Part shown: in pieces, positions 43,870 to 56,119 of the stretch
Position numbering within the stretch: the stretch's first letter is position 1
How the letters are laid out: each line of letters opens with the position of its first letter
Source: Schizophyllum amplum
Lineage: Eukaryota > Basidiomycota > Agaricomycetes > Agaricales > Schizophyllaceae
Direction: 5' to 3'
Assembly (NCBI GenBank): GCA_007026445.1
Contig: VDMD01000095.1
Span: forward strand, 1-64,000
Length of the DNA: 64,000 bases
The notes under the pieces: model-generated
What the model was told of the DNA's origin: nothing
The model's input: only the letters and a program-made list of their open reading frames with translations
The model's database searches: none
Made by a program: the position numbers and the translations under genes

Positions 43870-46053
43870 TCACAAGTCCCGCGTCACCAAATCGACATCC
43901 CGCCAGCCCTTCAGCAGCGCGCGGCGCACGCTCGCCAGGCCCGGCTCCGGGCCTTTCGTCCCCACGTCCTCCGTGCCCGGCGCGGGGTACGTATAGTCCT
44001 TGTTGCCGGCGACGAGGTCGTGCGCGGTGCGCCGGTCCGCGGGTGCGAACGGCTGGTTCCACATGCTGAAGACGAAGTCGTCGGGCTCGGGGGAGGTGTG
44101 CTGGAGGGTGAGTTAGATAAGACATCAGATGAAGGTTGAGAGGAGGAGATAGATGGGATACGCACAGCAGTGATTTCGTGCAGCTCGCGCTGGATGGAGA
44201 GGCAGAAGCCGTCGAGGTCTAAACAGGGTTAGCGTGTGCGTGACACTGGCTCTGAATAGCGCGCACCGAGATCGTTTTCATCGTAATTGAAGGGGTTTTC
44301 GCTAGGTAGCATTAGTAAGTTAGTCATGAAGCAACAGGCGAAACTATATGAACGTACATCTCCTGGCCAATCTCGAGGAAACCAAGCAAAAGGAAGGAAG
44401 CGAAAGCGGTGCCTGGTATAGTGAACCAGTTCATGAGAGGATAGAGCTGGAACTGCATGGGAGTCAGCAGCAGAAACGTGTAGACATCTACGGTTCGAAG
44501 CTCACGGGAAGGAAGAGGAGGTAGAGCCTGCAGAGCGTGGTGAGCAGTGAATTGGAAAACGACAAATAACCTATTTACCAGAGTGACATGCGGAGGTGAG
44601 CCTGGTACGCGAACGGCAATGGCGTGCTGCGGATGCGGTCGAGGTTGGTGACCGTATCCTGCAGCATACCGAGCGCGTTGCTCAGTCCAGTCGCGATCGC
44701 CGGCTGGACAAGTCCCCTGCGCATCAAGACTAGAAATACTCGTCAGCACGTATACCCTGTCCCGCTGATGTCCACCTACACGCAGTGTACCTAACATGTC
44801 GTTAGCATCACGAGCACAAGATAGTAAGTACCACGTACGTTGACAGATACAAGCAAATCTCGAACGGCACATTCGAGTCAATCGCCTCTGGCTTCACCTT
44901 CCTTCCAAGAATATTGCGCCCCCCAATCGGCTGCTCCTGCACCTCCTTCTTCTTACCCACCATAATTTTGTAGCAGTACCTAAACAGTCTGAACACCGGC
45001 AGATAGTCGTAGAAAGACGGGTTCGGCGGGCTCCGCGCGGGGCGCAGCGGCCGGTGGGGCTGAATGTCCGGCAGCGCCTTTTCGGGGTCGAAGAAGCTCT
45101 GGCGGCGCTTGCCGCGCCCCAGGGAGCGCATCCAGCTCTTCTCCGAGCGCGCGTCGTCGCCTGCATGGCCGCCCACGGTGGTGCTGCGGCTCTGCGCGCC
45201 GGGCGCGTCGGGGAGCGAGGCGGTGTGCTTGAGCGGCGGGCCGTGCGGGTCGTCGGAGGCGGCGCGTGGGTTGGGATCGTGCGTGTGGTTCATGGGGTGC
45301 GCGGCCTCCTCGGAGGCCCACCAGAGGGGGGTCATGTCGGCGTCGGTGTGGGCGGTGCTGGCGTAGCGAGGGAGGAAGCAGAGGAGGGGGTAGAGGTCCT
45401 GGTAGTAGATGCCGGGCTCGCCGCGGAGCTGGTGCTTGACGGAGACGGAGAAGGCTTGGACCTGGGGGAGGGAAAGTGTGAGATGCGAAGATGAGGGAAG
45501 GGTGATACGCACGAGGTTGATCATGCTCTTCTTCTCGATGATGCACTTGAGGGCGCTCGTGGCGGGTTTATTATCTTTGGCCGGACGGTCGTTAGAAACG
45601 TGGATCCACATCTATGAGCGGTAAGAGGAAACTCTAGACATGCACTGCGCAACGCACCATCTGCGCTAGATTGCGCGACGCAATTGTGATATTTGTCCAC
45701 ATCTTCCGTCCATCCTGATACCTGCAGTGCCCGTTAGTCGCCTGTATTCAGTCACGTCGACGTGCATACATACCTCTCGTACGCAGTCGAAGTTCGGAAC
45801 GAGATAACCAGACCCAACACGGTACCGAGGACGGTCAGCAGCGCGTTGCTGACGCCCAAGGTGTGGGAGGTAAGCTCGGATACACACGCCACCACTGCGC
45901 GCTCGTCAGCTTGAACAAGTCAGAGTGAAGTGCGCACTCACTCGTCGCGATCAGGCTGAAGAAGAAGACCTCTGGCCATATATCGTTGATGACGGTCGCA
46001 TTGAACCGCTTCAGCGTCCAACGCCCGCGAAACAGTGGATTGACCGCGACCAT
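43870..46053 (-). CDS. Bestrophin-like anion channel
   Basis: Starts MVAVNPLFRGRWTLKRFNAT and continues VINDIWPEVFFFSLIAT, then (after introns) a segment with RTSTAYERYQDGRKMW, the bestrophin signature. A long, charged loop (about 45,000-45,350) lies in the middle, followed by IDSNVPFEICLYLSTYV, LGMLQDTVTNLDRIRSTPLP, FAYQAHLRMSLWLYLLFLPF, LMNWFTIPGTAFASFLLLG, FLEIGQEIENPFNYDENDLD and LDGFCLSIQRELHEITA. NPFNYDENDLD corresponds to the Ca-clasp-like acidic motif of the family. The C-terminus ends GWRDVDLVTRDL at 43,870. Estimated at about 580 residues; a plasma- or organelle-membrane chloride channel is the family role. Confidence 0.9.
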
Positions 46054-46538
46054 GGTCGAGTGAGGGGATGCTTGTTCGGGGAGTCAAGCGAGGACTATAT
46101 TCGTGAAGCGAATGATGTGCAAGCGAGGGGAATTAGCGAAAGGAGCGTATCAGCTTCGAGCGCGCCTTATAGATGTGGAAGAGGTCAAGAAGCGAGGAAA
46201 ACTTCGAGCGCGACACGAGGCAAGGTGCGCGCGCGTCACAGGCCTGATGGAATGACCCCTGCGCGGATTGGATGGCCCTGCGTCAGCTGAGCGCCGGAGC
46301 AAGGGACCCGCGGGGTTTATAGTTGGAAAGCGCGGAATCAGTTGAGAGCACAAGAGCATATCTGGAATTGCAGACAAGAGCTTTCCGCACTACAATGGAA
46401 CGGAGACAATTGAAGAGGACGAGGAGGAGGTGGTCCAGGCAACGTCACACCGTAAATGAACCGTCACATGTGACGGTTCGCGCGCAACACCGCGTTTTAT
46501 GAATTAAATCGCGACCGGATTCATGTGCGACTAAGCTA
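46054..46538. other. 5' flank of bestrophin, to the Plavaka left end
   Basis: About 480 bp of upstream sequence. No ORF of note. The Plavaka element begins at 46,539. Confidence 0.4.
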
Positions 46539-46589
46539 CATCAGGAAAATGACAGCCCCCTTTATTTTGGACCATCTCGTGTTATAATA

Positions 46590-46800
46590 TCAATATGTGC
46601 CATGAGATTTGGCTCATCTCATAACGTGATTTGCGTGTGGGTACAACAGCTATAGCATGGCATTCTGCGTGATCTCATAGCGCGCCACATCTCACGACGT
46701 ATCATACCAGTGCGCGCCACATTTTCCGACAAGTCATAGGACTGCACGCCACGTCTCACACCGTGTTACGACGCCGCGCGCATCATCTTGTCCCACATCT
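46590..46800. repeat. Subterminal imperfect repeats, left end of Plavaka
   Basis: Three loose copies of TCATA...GCGCGCCACAT...TCTCAC with spacing of about 40-45 bp, and GTGTTATAA-like words also present at the right end. Likely transposase-binding region. Confidence 0.4.
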
Positions 46801-47899
46801 TACCAGGGCTGGGGGGGCCCGATATCATACTATCGACGAGTGCCGGATGTCTAACGATAAGTCATCACAATCTCTGCATAATCTTATGGCTCTTGATGGA
46901 TATCGTACAGGGTGTATAGCAGATTCCATAATTTGGGTTTGCTCTCACAGATTACACATAATTTCACAATATTCATTTATCTAGAAGGACTACATGGATA
47001 TGGCTACAAACACTGTACTGTCCGCCATCCGTTGACCATCCCACATGCAGGCCTGTCATTGAAGAGACGGCTGAGCTGTTAGGGTATCGTGAGTATATGG
47101 ACCTCAGAAGTTCGACGTACGTACCAATGCATGAGCGAAAACCGAATCAAGGATGTTGACACACTGCATATGCACTTAAGATATCAGAGGGTACGAGTGA
47201 GGGTGATGGACAACGGACCTAGGCGATTTGAAGGATTCGATGACTGGGATAAAGTGACGATTGGGCGGCAAAAGCGAATATGTATATTGACGACATCGAC
47301 GCTGACATACGTGTTCAACGCAATATGGACAGTGCACTGGAGGGCCATCATCTGGCATTGGAAGGGTGGTGTTAGCGCAAGCAGGAGAGGAACATAGATG
47401 AAGACACTGACTTGACGATGGTTCGAAGGTAAGCACGAGAAGCGCGAGGACGAGAGGGAAAAATGCCTGGATGCACACGGACGGGATCAGAGCGAGGCAT
47501 CTGAAAGCGTTGTTAATGGCTAGTTCGAGACGTCGAAGTGCGCTGCACGCACCTTGCACCCAGAGCAGACAATCCTGCATTGAAGGTGCGACAGCGGCAT
47601 ACATGAGCCTTTGGCTGTCGCATAATCAGGTATGAAGGCGGCCGCAGTGACGCGTCAGCCGCAGTGACGCGTCAGCAGCGAAGGCTCAGCTGAGCAAGTC
47701 GACGGTCAACGCATGGCCGGGGTGGTGGTGGTGGTCGAAAACGAAGGGTGCTGCGTGCGCGCGCGGCTTACTAATATTCGATCCGGCATCTGCCGACTTT
47801 TCGTGGCGTACGATCGGACGGTCTTCCCAATACCTCTGCGTTGGCTGCCGCAAAGAAAATCTATGGCTCTATTGACTGAAAGAAAATTCTATGGATTGT

Positions 47900-48886
47900 C
47901 TAGATGGCTCGCCCCATGCCCTCTGCTAGCCGTCGTGTCTGGACGAGCTGTCGAAGGGCCTCTCCGCATGCGATTATATGGTCCGCGGCTCTCAGCACAC
48001 CGTCGTCCTCCCGAATCGCAAAGTAATACAATCCCACAAGGGTGGTATCAAAGTTCCTACCACCGACATCGAACGCTTCCACGGTGAGGTAGTCCACGTC
48101 GTACCCCATCATGGCGAGCGGGATGTCGCGGACGGATGGGAAAGCCGGTGAGCCCATGACGAGGTCGTGCATCTTCGGTGAGCATAGCTTTCGCAGAACT
48201 GGGAGGTCGCCGTGTATGCCGTGGTGAATACCCTCGTATATGTAGTCGGGAGGGGGCGGGTAAATGTTTGTGGTGACGTCGCTGGGAAAGAGCATGCTGA
48301 TAATGTTCGCGTCGATGGTTGCACTCTGGCGGGAGTAGCGTTCACGAATCTGAGTTCAAGTGAGTGATCTATGTCAAAGAAATGTCTGGTGTATTGAACG
48401 CACGTCAGACAGCTGATGCTCGTCCTGCTCCCGTGTGACTTGTGCTACACCATCCGCGGTCTTGAAAAGACCTGGCATCAGGTCTATGTTCGAGCCGTTT
48501 GGCGCGCGGCGCGTCAGAGTATCGACGCATAGCCTTGGTAGTGTGTGAGCTTCAACCTGACGAGAATAACTCATACGCAGACATACCCGAGCTTGGTGCG
48601 AGCGTTAGCATCGAGGACTGTTCCAGGACCTTCCCATGATGGCTGGAAGTGCGGCAGCGGTGTAGGCCGATGGGGAAGGGGGCCGACCATCTGTATAGCA
48701 GTGAGTTTCCACTCTACTGGCCGAAGGACTGAAACTAACCGCACTAGGCAGCCTAAGCGTCGGAGGAGGAGGAGAGGCAGGCGGCAGTGCCGGAGTGGCA
48801 GACGGCGATGCCATGCTGACCGTGCTGGGATGGCGCAGCATCGGAGGAGGTACGACGACCTGGCCGGAGTCCATGTCGACGTCCAT
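47900..48886 (-). CDS. Unknown protein, passenger gene of the Plavaka element
   Basis: Start MDVDMDSGQVVVPPPMLRHP with a Pro/Ser-rich N-terminus. Exons join in frame through PLPHRPTPLPHFQPSWEGPG, LCVDTLTRRAPNGSNIDLMP, DGVAQVTREQDEHQLSD, IRERYSRQSATIDANIISML, FPSDVTTNIYPPPPDYIYEG and VRDIPLAMMGYDVDYLTVEA, ending ALRQLVQTRRLAEGMGRAI. Introns are short with GT...AG ends. No domain recognised and no membrane span or signal peptide. It is intact, so it may be a functional accessory gene or a captured host gene. Confidence 0.65.
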
Positions 48887-49122
48887 GAAGGTCAAGACGA
48901 AGAGCACGGTGAGATAAAGTCGCGCATTTCCGTATTTATATGCTGAATATATCGTCTCATAATCTAGCCTCGCGTTTGACGGCGGTGGCGTCTCGGGGAT
49001 TCTTCCGGCCTCCCCAATGATGGCGGCTCCACCTGCGTCAACGCGAAGCGCACCCCCCCACAGTAACGGCTTTGTCGCACCGCCCTCTTCCGTGACTTTG
49101 TCGCACGCAACCTTACACCGCC

Positions 49123-50637
49123 ATGCCGTCCGAGAGCGGAACCGCCGACAACGAGCACGTACAGCAAGAACGCGAGATTCGGAAGCAGGAGAGAGAGCTG
49201 AAGCGCAAGCGAGAGAAAGAGGCGCGTTCATCCTCGCCCCGAAGTCCGACTTGTCCTGCTTACACTGACCTTTGCTAGGCTTTCAAAGCGGCGCAAAAGG
49301 ATAACGCACTTCTGAGGCAACGCGAGGCGGAGCACGTCCAAGAAAAGAAGAATCTCGAGGCGAAGCTGCAGAGCGTTGAAGAACGCATCAACGAACTGAC
49401 GGACGAGCAGCCTAGCAAGAAGCGCTCCAAGACCGACGACGACGAGGAGGACAGCACAGACTCTGGCACCAAGAACGCAGAGACGACCGCTTTGCACGTC
49501 GGCAAGCTCATCACAATCAAGTTCAAGATGTGGACGACCTGGCGCGCTCTGGAGTACCTACCGCCGTCCACTCATGGCCAGTCCTCAGACGACGAGCAGG
49601 ACGAGGACATTCCGCAGGACGTGCAAGAGGAGACGAAGGCCGACGCGGAGCTCATCTGGCAACAGATTCCGGAGTCCGTTAGGGCGCATATCGGGCTCGC
49701 GAAGGTGAAAGCCAAGGTCAGTGCCATGTCATTGAGTCCATCCTTAAAGGCCCTGACATCTATGACATCCTTATAGCTCCGAGACGGTCTGCGAGGCATT
49801 CGGTCTCAGACCGTGGATAATGTCGTCAATATCGCTCATGAAGTCTTCGATGTCCCATCAACCGACTTTCCGGAGTTCAAGGACAAGTCGAAGCGCCCCT
49901 TATTACCGGCGGTCCAGCTCTTGCTCAAGCATGACCGATTCCTATACGACCGCTTGCCAGACACGGTGGCGAACCGGCGCGAAGGTTATATGCGGCATCC
50001 GTGCATTCACCGAGTGTGTACTGCGGAACATGTTTCTGGTTTGACGCTGACGCTACGATCAGATCCTTCGCATTGTGATGCTTGGCAAAAGCGCTGTCAC
50101 CTCGGGAAGAGCGACAAAGGCGCGCAGCCCCTATGCGAAAATCCTGGATGTCCGATCAGTTACTTTGCCGATGCTTGCCTTTGCTGCCACCATCGTACGC
50201 ATATTCAACACAGTTGCAGGTCAAAGACTAATTACTTAACAGGCGTACTTCGTGCTCAGCAGCCAGCCTGAATTGAGTTCCGAGGGCAGCGGCGGCTTCG
50301 AGTTCAACAACTTCTACGACGAGCAGATCCGTCGTCTCAAACGCGCGCAAAACACGTCGGTCGCCAGCAACAGGCGCCTTCAAGCATTCATTGAGCATCT
50401 CAACAAGGATCTCTTCCCCGCCCATCATGACGCGAAGCCGCAGAGCGAACGTAGCAAGCAGGAGGACGCCTTCAATGCTGCGCTGGAGGAAGAAGCGGAG
50501 CAAGAGAAAGCGGAGCAAGAAGCGCAGGATGCGCAGGAGCGCCAGAGGCGCGCCAACGAGATGTTTGGCCAGGAGAATGAGCATCCGAGTCAAGGCGGCG
50601 ATGGGCCATCCGGTGGAGATGGGTCGGGGCAGCCTTG
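49123..50637 (+). CDS. Coiled-coil charged protein (DUF6698-like), Plavaka passenger
   Basis: Begins MPSESGTADNEHVQQEREIR, followed by a Lys/Glu-rich coiled coil (RKQERELKRKREKE, then AAQKDNALLRQREAEHVQEK). Conserved middle: ALHVGKLITIKFKMWTTWRA, ELIWQQIPESVRAHIG, then after introns LRDGLRGIRSQTVDNVVNIA, HPCIHRV, ILRIVMLGKSAV and AYFVLSSQPELSSEGSGGF. A Gln/Glu-rich coiled tail ends GGDGSGQP. The ILRIV...AYFVLS pattern reminds me of agaricomycete DUF6698-type proteins of unknown function. Intron 1 is unclear: the only phase-compatible donor before AFKAAQ is not GT, so the first exon junction is unresolved. Confidence 0.65.
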
Positions 50638-50842
50638 AGAGCCAAGTCTTGCGTTTTGTTTCCTCTTATACAAATCGATTAACTGAAGGACACCTCTAAT
50701 ACATATATGCATGGTCCCTGTATCTGCGAGGTGAATCTTTTGAGCGGGACGGGCCAGTGAACAGTGGTATCATGTGACTAAGGAACTCGGACCGCTGCCA
50801 TCGACGTCAGTGCGCACAGTCCATCATCTATCTTCTTGCTTC

Positions 50843-53800
50843 ATGAATATGAACCGGCGCACGCAGACACGGCGCGAGCAACGTGAACGACGCGGAGAGA
50901 TTACGCGACTCCAGCGTCAAGGTGCATCCAAGCCCCCCGGATTCGAAGAATGCCACGCGTGCCACGGCTGGTTCAAGATAGCGCGACGGGGGATTGACAA
51001 TCATAGGCAACGCTGTCCTGCTCGATCTTCTCAGCGGCCCCTCCCATTCCATGACAACAGCTCAAACCGCTCATCCCCCCGATCTGCAACAACTCGCAAG
51101 AGAGACATGAATGAATCGGAAGGCTCCTCGGACTCATCATCTGGAGACACAGAGCGGGTCGTTCGCCCACCTCCGCGGAAGAAGCCTCGCCAGCACCGAG
51201 CGCCCACGTCCCCTTCGCTATCATCTCTGCATATGCCTGAAGACATTTGTGACAAAAATGGTGCGTGGTCTGGGTGGTAGCCGATGGTTTTGCTGATGCA
51301 TAGCTAGATACGACGATTCTAGGCAGTGATACGGACATGTCCACCGACTCTGACGGTTTCCCCTCCGACCTTGAGTTCGGAGAAGTCTGGATCGAGTATC
51401 ATCCCGAGTCTGGCCTGCCAGATACCGTCTACAGTGCCTCCAACGGCGCTGCCCAAGCCAAACCTGTCCTTCCGCATTCCTTCGCAAACGAAGCACCACC
51501 ATGGCATCCATTCAGCACCCGCGAGAATTTTGAGCAAGCCGAACTCTTCATCCGATACGGCTGCACTGGCTCCTTCATCAATGAGCAGCTCGCACTCAAT
51601 CACCGCGCTGCGCAGGAGACGAAGGTGACCATGAGAAACGCGCAGGAACTCCGCGAGATCATGGCCGGTTTACCAAAAGCGGAAGGGCATGCAGAGGTGA
51701 GATCAGTCCCGACGAACAGCTACAGTCTGCTCACCTATCTGTACTAGTACGAGCAGACCGTCATATCCGTCGAGTTTCCAAAGCAAGAAGCAAGATCGTA
51801 TACAGTGCACCACAAACCCATCATGCCCGTCGTGCAGGGCCTTCTCGAAGATGAGCGTCTTCAGGATCGCATAGACCTGTATCCGCAGCGGCGATACGTC
51901 GCGCGCCCAGGGGGAGGAGGAGTCATGCGCGTATGGGAGGAGATGACATCGGGCGACGATTCATGGAACCTGCAGGTACGTCTATGTTGTTGATATCGGG
52001 GGCAAAACTCAACTTTTCCTGGCTCTAGACTGCATTAGGCTCTTCGGCGTTCGGTATATATCTGCAGGTGTACGTTGACGCCACGCACGTCACTTGTTTT
52101 GGCAATGTCAAGTATTGGGGTGTATACATATGGCTGGCAAATATTCCTAAGGCGGATCGTAACGATCCCGGGGGTCTTGGTCGAGCAACACTCATCGGAT
52201 TCCTGCCAGTTGTATGCGCTTCGCACATTTCCTCTCTAATAAGGCTAATTCTGGTCAAGGTCGACAAGAAACGTACAGACAAATCCCACAATCTCGCTCA
52301 GCACCGGGCTCTTGTGTACCACGCTGCGTTCGACGTGATCTTAGCCGATGTCAAGGTAGCTGCTGAATTTGGTACCTACTTAAACTTGAAGATCGCATAT
52401 ACGGAGCTCAAGCCTGGCCGTCTCATTTGTGTTGTTGTATCGTGTGACTACGAAGACATGTATGTATGCTATACAGACTCTTGCAGGACAAGTACTGACG
52501 TGAGTCATGTTCTAGGGCTCGTGCGGCGGGTATCAAAGGCGTACACGGGCATTTTCCTTGCCCCATCTGTCTTGTCCCACGCGAGGAGCTCTGGAATCTG
52601 TTAATGTCTTGGCCCAGTCGCACCGCCTGCGAAGCGAAACAGCTGCTTGTGACTGCGGAGGGGGAAGCGACGCAGAAGAGTAAAAAAGAGATCCTCAATC
52701 AGCAGTCTCTTCGTCCCATTACGGTGCGGGTGCTTTGATTGTTGTCACTGCGGAGACTGACTTACTTTTGCTTGAAGAACATTTTCAACGAAATTTTCGG
52801 CGAACTTATGAGCGTTGGTCAAATGTTCGTCCTTGATCCCCTTCATCAGATTGAGCAGGGTGAATGGGGTCGGCACTGGTGGTCGTGGCTCCTAACGGCG
52901 CTACCGGAAACATCACTAGAGGAGATAGACAGCAGGTAAGCAGCTTTCCGAAGGCTATCTCTGTGGTATACTCATACACCATCTCTCTGGGATTTTAGCT
53001 TCAAGGATTCCCCTCGTCACCCGGGCGTGCACCATTTCCGTAACGGAATCACGGAGCTCAGATATATCACCGGAGGAGAACAGGGGCAGATACTCGCTGT
53101 GAGAACTGCCTTCCTCGTACTGATCTAGTTGTTGACCTCGTTGACACGCAGCGTATATCTCCATTTCTTGTCGGTCACTGGAAGACAGTCCGTCACGAAA
53201 ACAAGGTCCTACGTGCCCTTCGCGCCCTCGCCGTCATACATCTTCTTACCGCGCGCTTCCGGGTGCATACGGAAACCACGCTGCACTACCTCGATGACGA
53301 GATAATCAAGTACAATAACGCGTGCAATGTTTGTAGCCATCTCGGCCTGCAGAACATCATCTGATCACGCATTGCAGGACATTCGTAGCGACGAGGATTT
53401 CGATATCGACTTCAATTGGCCAAAACATCATCTCCTTTCGCACGCGGCCGAGCTTATCAGGCGTAAAGGCCCGGCTGATAACTATGAGACCGGCCTTGGT
53501 GAACGCCTCCACCCACAGGTCAAGCAGGATTACAAACGAAGCAACAAGCGCGAGACTACCACGGATCAGGTAATCATACAGCGCTCTAGTACTGCAGAGT
53601 ATCAGATTGCTCATCGTTCTGACTTAGATTATGTGGATGGCACAGGAGCGAGACTCGCTGCTGCGAATACGCGCCCAAGTTGATCGCTACGACGCCTTCT
53701 GCGAGGCGTTGGATGACCAGGACGGCATCAACAGCACCGAAGATGAGAACGAAGACATCCGGACCAAACTCGCTGCCCCCGAGAGACGCCGAGTAACTAT

Positions 53801-54409
53801 GCAGCACCTAATCCAGTCGGAGCTTCCTCAGCTCGAGACGCCCGCGGCCGTATTTCGGAAATTATCCCAAGCTTTACGCCACTTGCTTGGTCAGCCAATT
53901 ACCGAGAAGGAGCTCAGATCGTGTTTGGTGCGTCGCTACTCCTTGCAGTGCATCGTCATGATCCTTAGCCTCACGCTCATATTATCTATCCCTACTAGGT
54001 GCGCGGATTCCGCTGTCTGCATGTACGCTTTATTTGCATGATGAGCTCCCAACTTCGCGTAGACACAATACGGACGAACTCGAACTGGCAGAAGCAGGGT
54101 CCACGGCACGATTGCGTTCTCATCAAGGTCGGAGAACAAGAATACGAGTTTGGGCAAGTCTACGCTTTTGTAGAACTCACTGTGCGGACTCAGAAGCTTG
54201 AGGTTGCATATGTCCGCCGATTTAAAACTCGCGGACGGCATCCGGCTTCTAGATACATCGAGTTGGAGAAGGGTGGTGTAGACATGATTCCGGTCGATTC
54301 CATTGAGCGGGCCGTCGAGCTGATACCTCCCTCATCCAATAACAAATACCTGACAGTCGAGGACCTCGAGCCGGATATGTACCTCAGGCTGAAGTACACA
54401 GTACAGTGA
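50843..54409 (+). CDS. Plavaka-family transposase
   Basis: Multi-exon. N-terminus: FEECHACHGWFKIARRGIDN then HRQRC, a C2HC-type zinc finger, followed by a Ser-rich linker and EAPPWHPFSTRENFEQAELF. The core contains RVWEEMTSGDDSW, SSAFGIYLQVYVDATHVTCF (candidate first catalytic Asp), YWGVYIWLANIPK, LIGFLPVV, VVSCDYEDMARAAGIKGVHG, HFPCPICLVPREELWNL, FVLDPLHQIEQGEWGRHWWS, FDIDFNWPKHHLLSHAAELI and DNYETGLGERLHPQVKQDYK (candidate final acid). These are the blocks I know from Plavaka transposases. The C-terminus ends YLRLKYTVQ. All exons join without a stop, so it is likely intact. Lies inside terminal repeats with TA duplication. Confidence 0.88.
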
Positions 54410-54657
54410 TATTCTTCCTATACGCAGATAATACAGCAAAATGATGCGCTATATAAGTCCCGCCTGAGCTATCGCCCTCTATAAGATCTGCCTTCTCTTG
54501 TCACGCCGTATACCATTGCAGTGAATGTCTTATCACGCGTTGCCGGGTGGTATAGCACATAATTCTGACTTATTTGACCGCGCGGCGGTCTTATTGTACC
54601 CTATGATCTGGCTCATCCTGTTGCGTGTTATAAGACAGTCGTCATTTTCCTGATGTA

Positions 54658-55331
54658 GCGACGACGACGGCCTAGCGTTTTGGGGCATTATCATCTCAAC
54701 TGAAGGTGTATCTTCCTCGGCACGCTTACGGATGGCAGCAAGCAGAATCACTCATCAGTGTTGCAAGTTACAGTGAACACTGAACCTGGTACGAGCAGGA
54801 GTTTGAAACAGGTGGGACATCTGGACAACACGATGCGGCTAAGAACACGGAAGATCATCATGAGTCACAACACTTCTCATTCTATGCATGGGGCTGTGTG
54901 CCCGTCTACAAGTCCTCCGTACGCAGGACCAGGCGAACTGTACAGTACCAAGCAGTGGTACGCAAACGAGAACTGAGGTACACAAGTACACAAGCGTATG
55001 AACGAAGGGGGAGACGAAGGCGCATAGCGATAAGTAATAGGTAAGATAGAGATCATCGTCTACGTAGACAGCCAGAGTCCCGCGGGAGACCAGAGTCCCG
55101 ACCCCATTGGCGTAGCAAGGAATGTAAATTGAGATCCGGGAGCGAAGTACCCTGGGGGAGAGGCATCCTGAGAAGACCCGAAGAGATGATACCCAAGGCA
55201 AAGGGGAGCATGCTACCTGGGAGAAAGAACAAAGGGGAAAAAATCCGTGATACTTAAGGATAGAGAGATGGGGGAACACAATGATCATTAGAGTTCGTGA
55301 GGGGAATGAACATGAGAGCGGGAGTGGTGGA
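54658..55331. other. Intergenic after the Plavaka right end
   Basis: No gene. One minus-strand open frame (54,839-55,288) is hydrophobic and Cys-rich but lacks splice support or similarity. Confidence 0.4.
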
Positions 55332-56119
55332 CTACAGCATCTCTGCCAACCTGCAGCGCCTCGTCAGCAGCTGATCAGAACAAAGGGCACAACCCACGCA
55401 CCTCGATCCGTGCAAGAACGGATTCCGCTTCTGCATATCCTCGAGCGTGACCGAGCGCCGGTCGACCGCGTCCCACGAGTCCATCGTGCCGTGCCTCAGG
55501 TGGCCGAGCGGCGGCGGGGGCGGCGAGGACAGCGGGTGGCGAGCACCGAGTCCTCTGACGGCGAGCGGCTCTCGTTGCGCACGAGCCGCGGCACGCGCTC
55601 CGTGTCCGTACTCGTCTGGCGACTCGATGAGGCAGACGCGGGCATGGCGCGCACGTCGACCGCCGAGCGCGAGCGGGCGCCCGCGTTGGGGCGGCGGGGC
55701 TGCGGCCCGGGCAGGTCGCTGTCGTCGCGGCTGCGCGAGGCGGGGGTTGCGGACCTGCTCCGCGCGAGCGGCTTGCGGGGCTTGGAGCGGCGGGTGAGGA
55801 AGCGTATGGAGAGGAAGCTGCGGAGGCCGCGGGAGGGGGAAGTGGGGCGCTCGCTGGATTGAGACGGCGATGTTGCGGGCCGCGCGGCGGGCACCGGGAC
55901 GTCGGGGAAGCTGACACCGCGGGATGGAAGCTGGCGGCGGGGGGCGCGGTAGCTGCCACGGGGGGCGTCGTCCCCGGTCTCGTCCTCCTCGGTGAGGGCG
56001 TCGCCGGGGGAGAACATCCACTGTGCGACCTTGCTGTTGGAGTCGAGCCCCCCAAGCTCGGCAAAGGCATCGTAGACTGAGGCTCGGACGGCGGTGGACT
56101 GGCGGTTCACGTAGACCAT
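55332..56119 (-). CDS. Basic, Ser/Arg/Pro-rich protein of unknown function, apparent frameshift
   Basis: Reads MVYVNRQSTAVRASVYDAFA, ELGGLDSNSKVAQWMFSPGD, then a long low-complexity Arg/Ser/Pro region (SIRFLTRRSKPRKPLARSRS). A conserved-looking C-terminus reads LSSPPPPPLGHLRHGTMDSW, DAVDRRSVTLEDMQKRNPFL, HG and, past a short intron, LAEML at 55,332. Between SEDSVLAT and PLSSPP the frame shifts by one base at the GGG run 55,534-55,536 (plus strand); one extra base joins them. An upstream exon before 56,119 is possible. Intrinsically disordered, role unknown. Confidence 0.6.

Larger units (their letters stand above)
46539..54655. mobile_element. Complete Plavaka-type DNA transposon, ~8.1 kb
   Basis: The two ends are inverted copies of CATCAGGAAAATGAC, flanked by TA on each side (46,537-46,538 and 54,656-54,657). 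Subterminal regions at both ends (46,590-46,800 and 54,480-54,640) carry scattered words such as GTGTTATAA, CTCAT and ACGCC. Inside are the Plavaka transposase (50,843-54,409, plus strand), a charged coiled-coil protein gene (49,123-50,637, plus) and an unknown gene (47,900-48,886, minus). A stretch at 47,176-47,604 on the minus strand has a hydrophobic segment but no supportable model. The assignment of passengers to the element follows from the termini. Confidence 0.75.
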
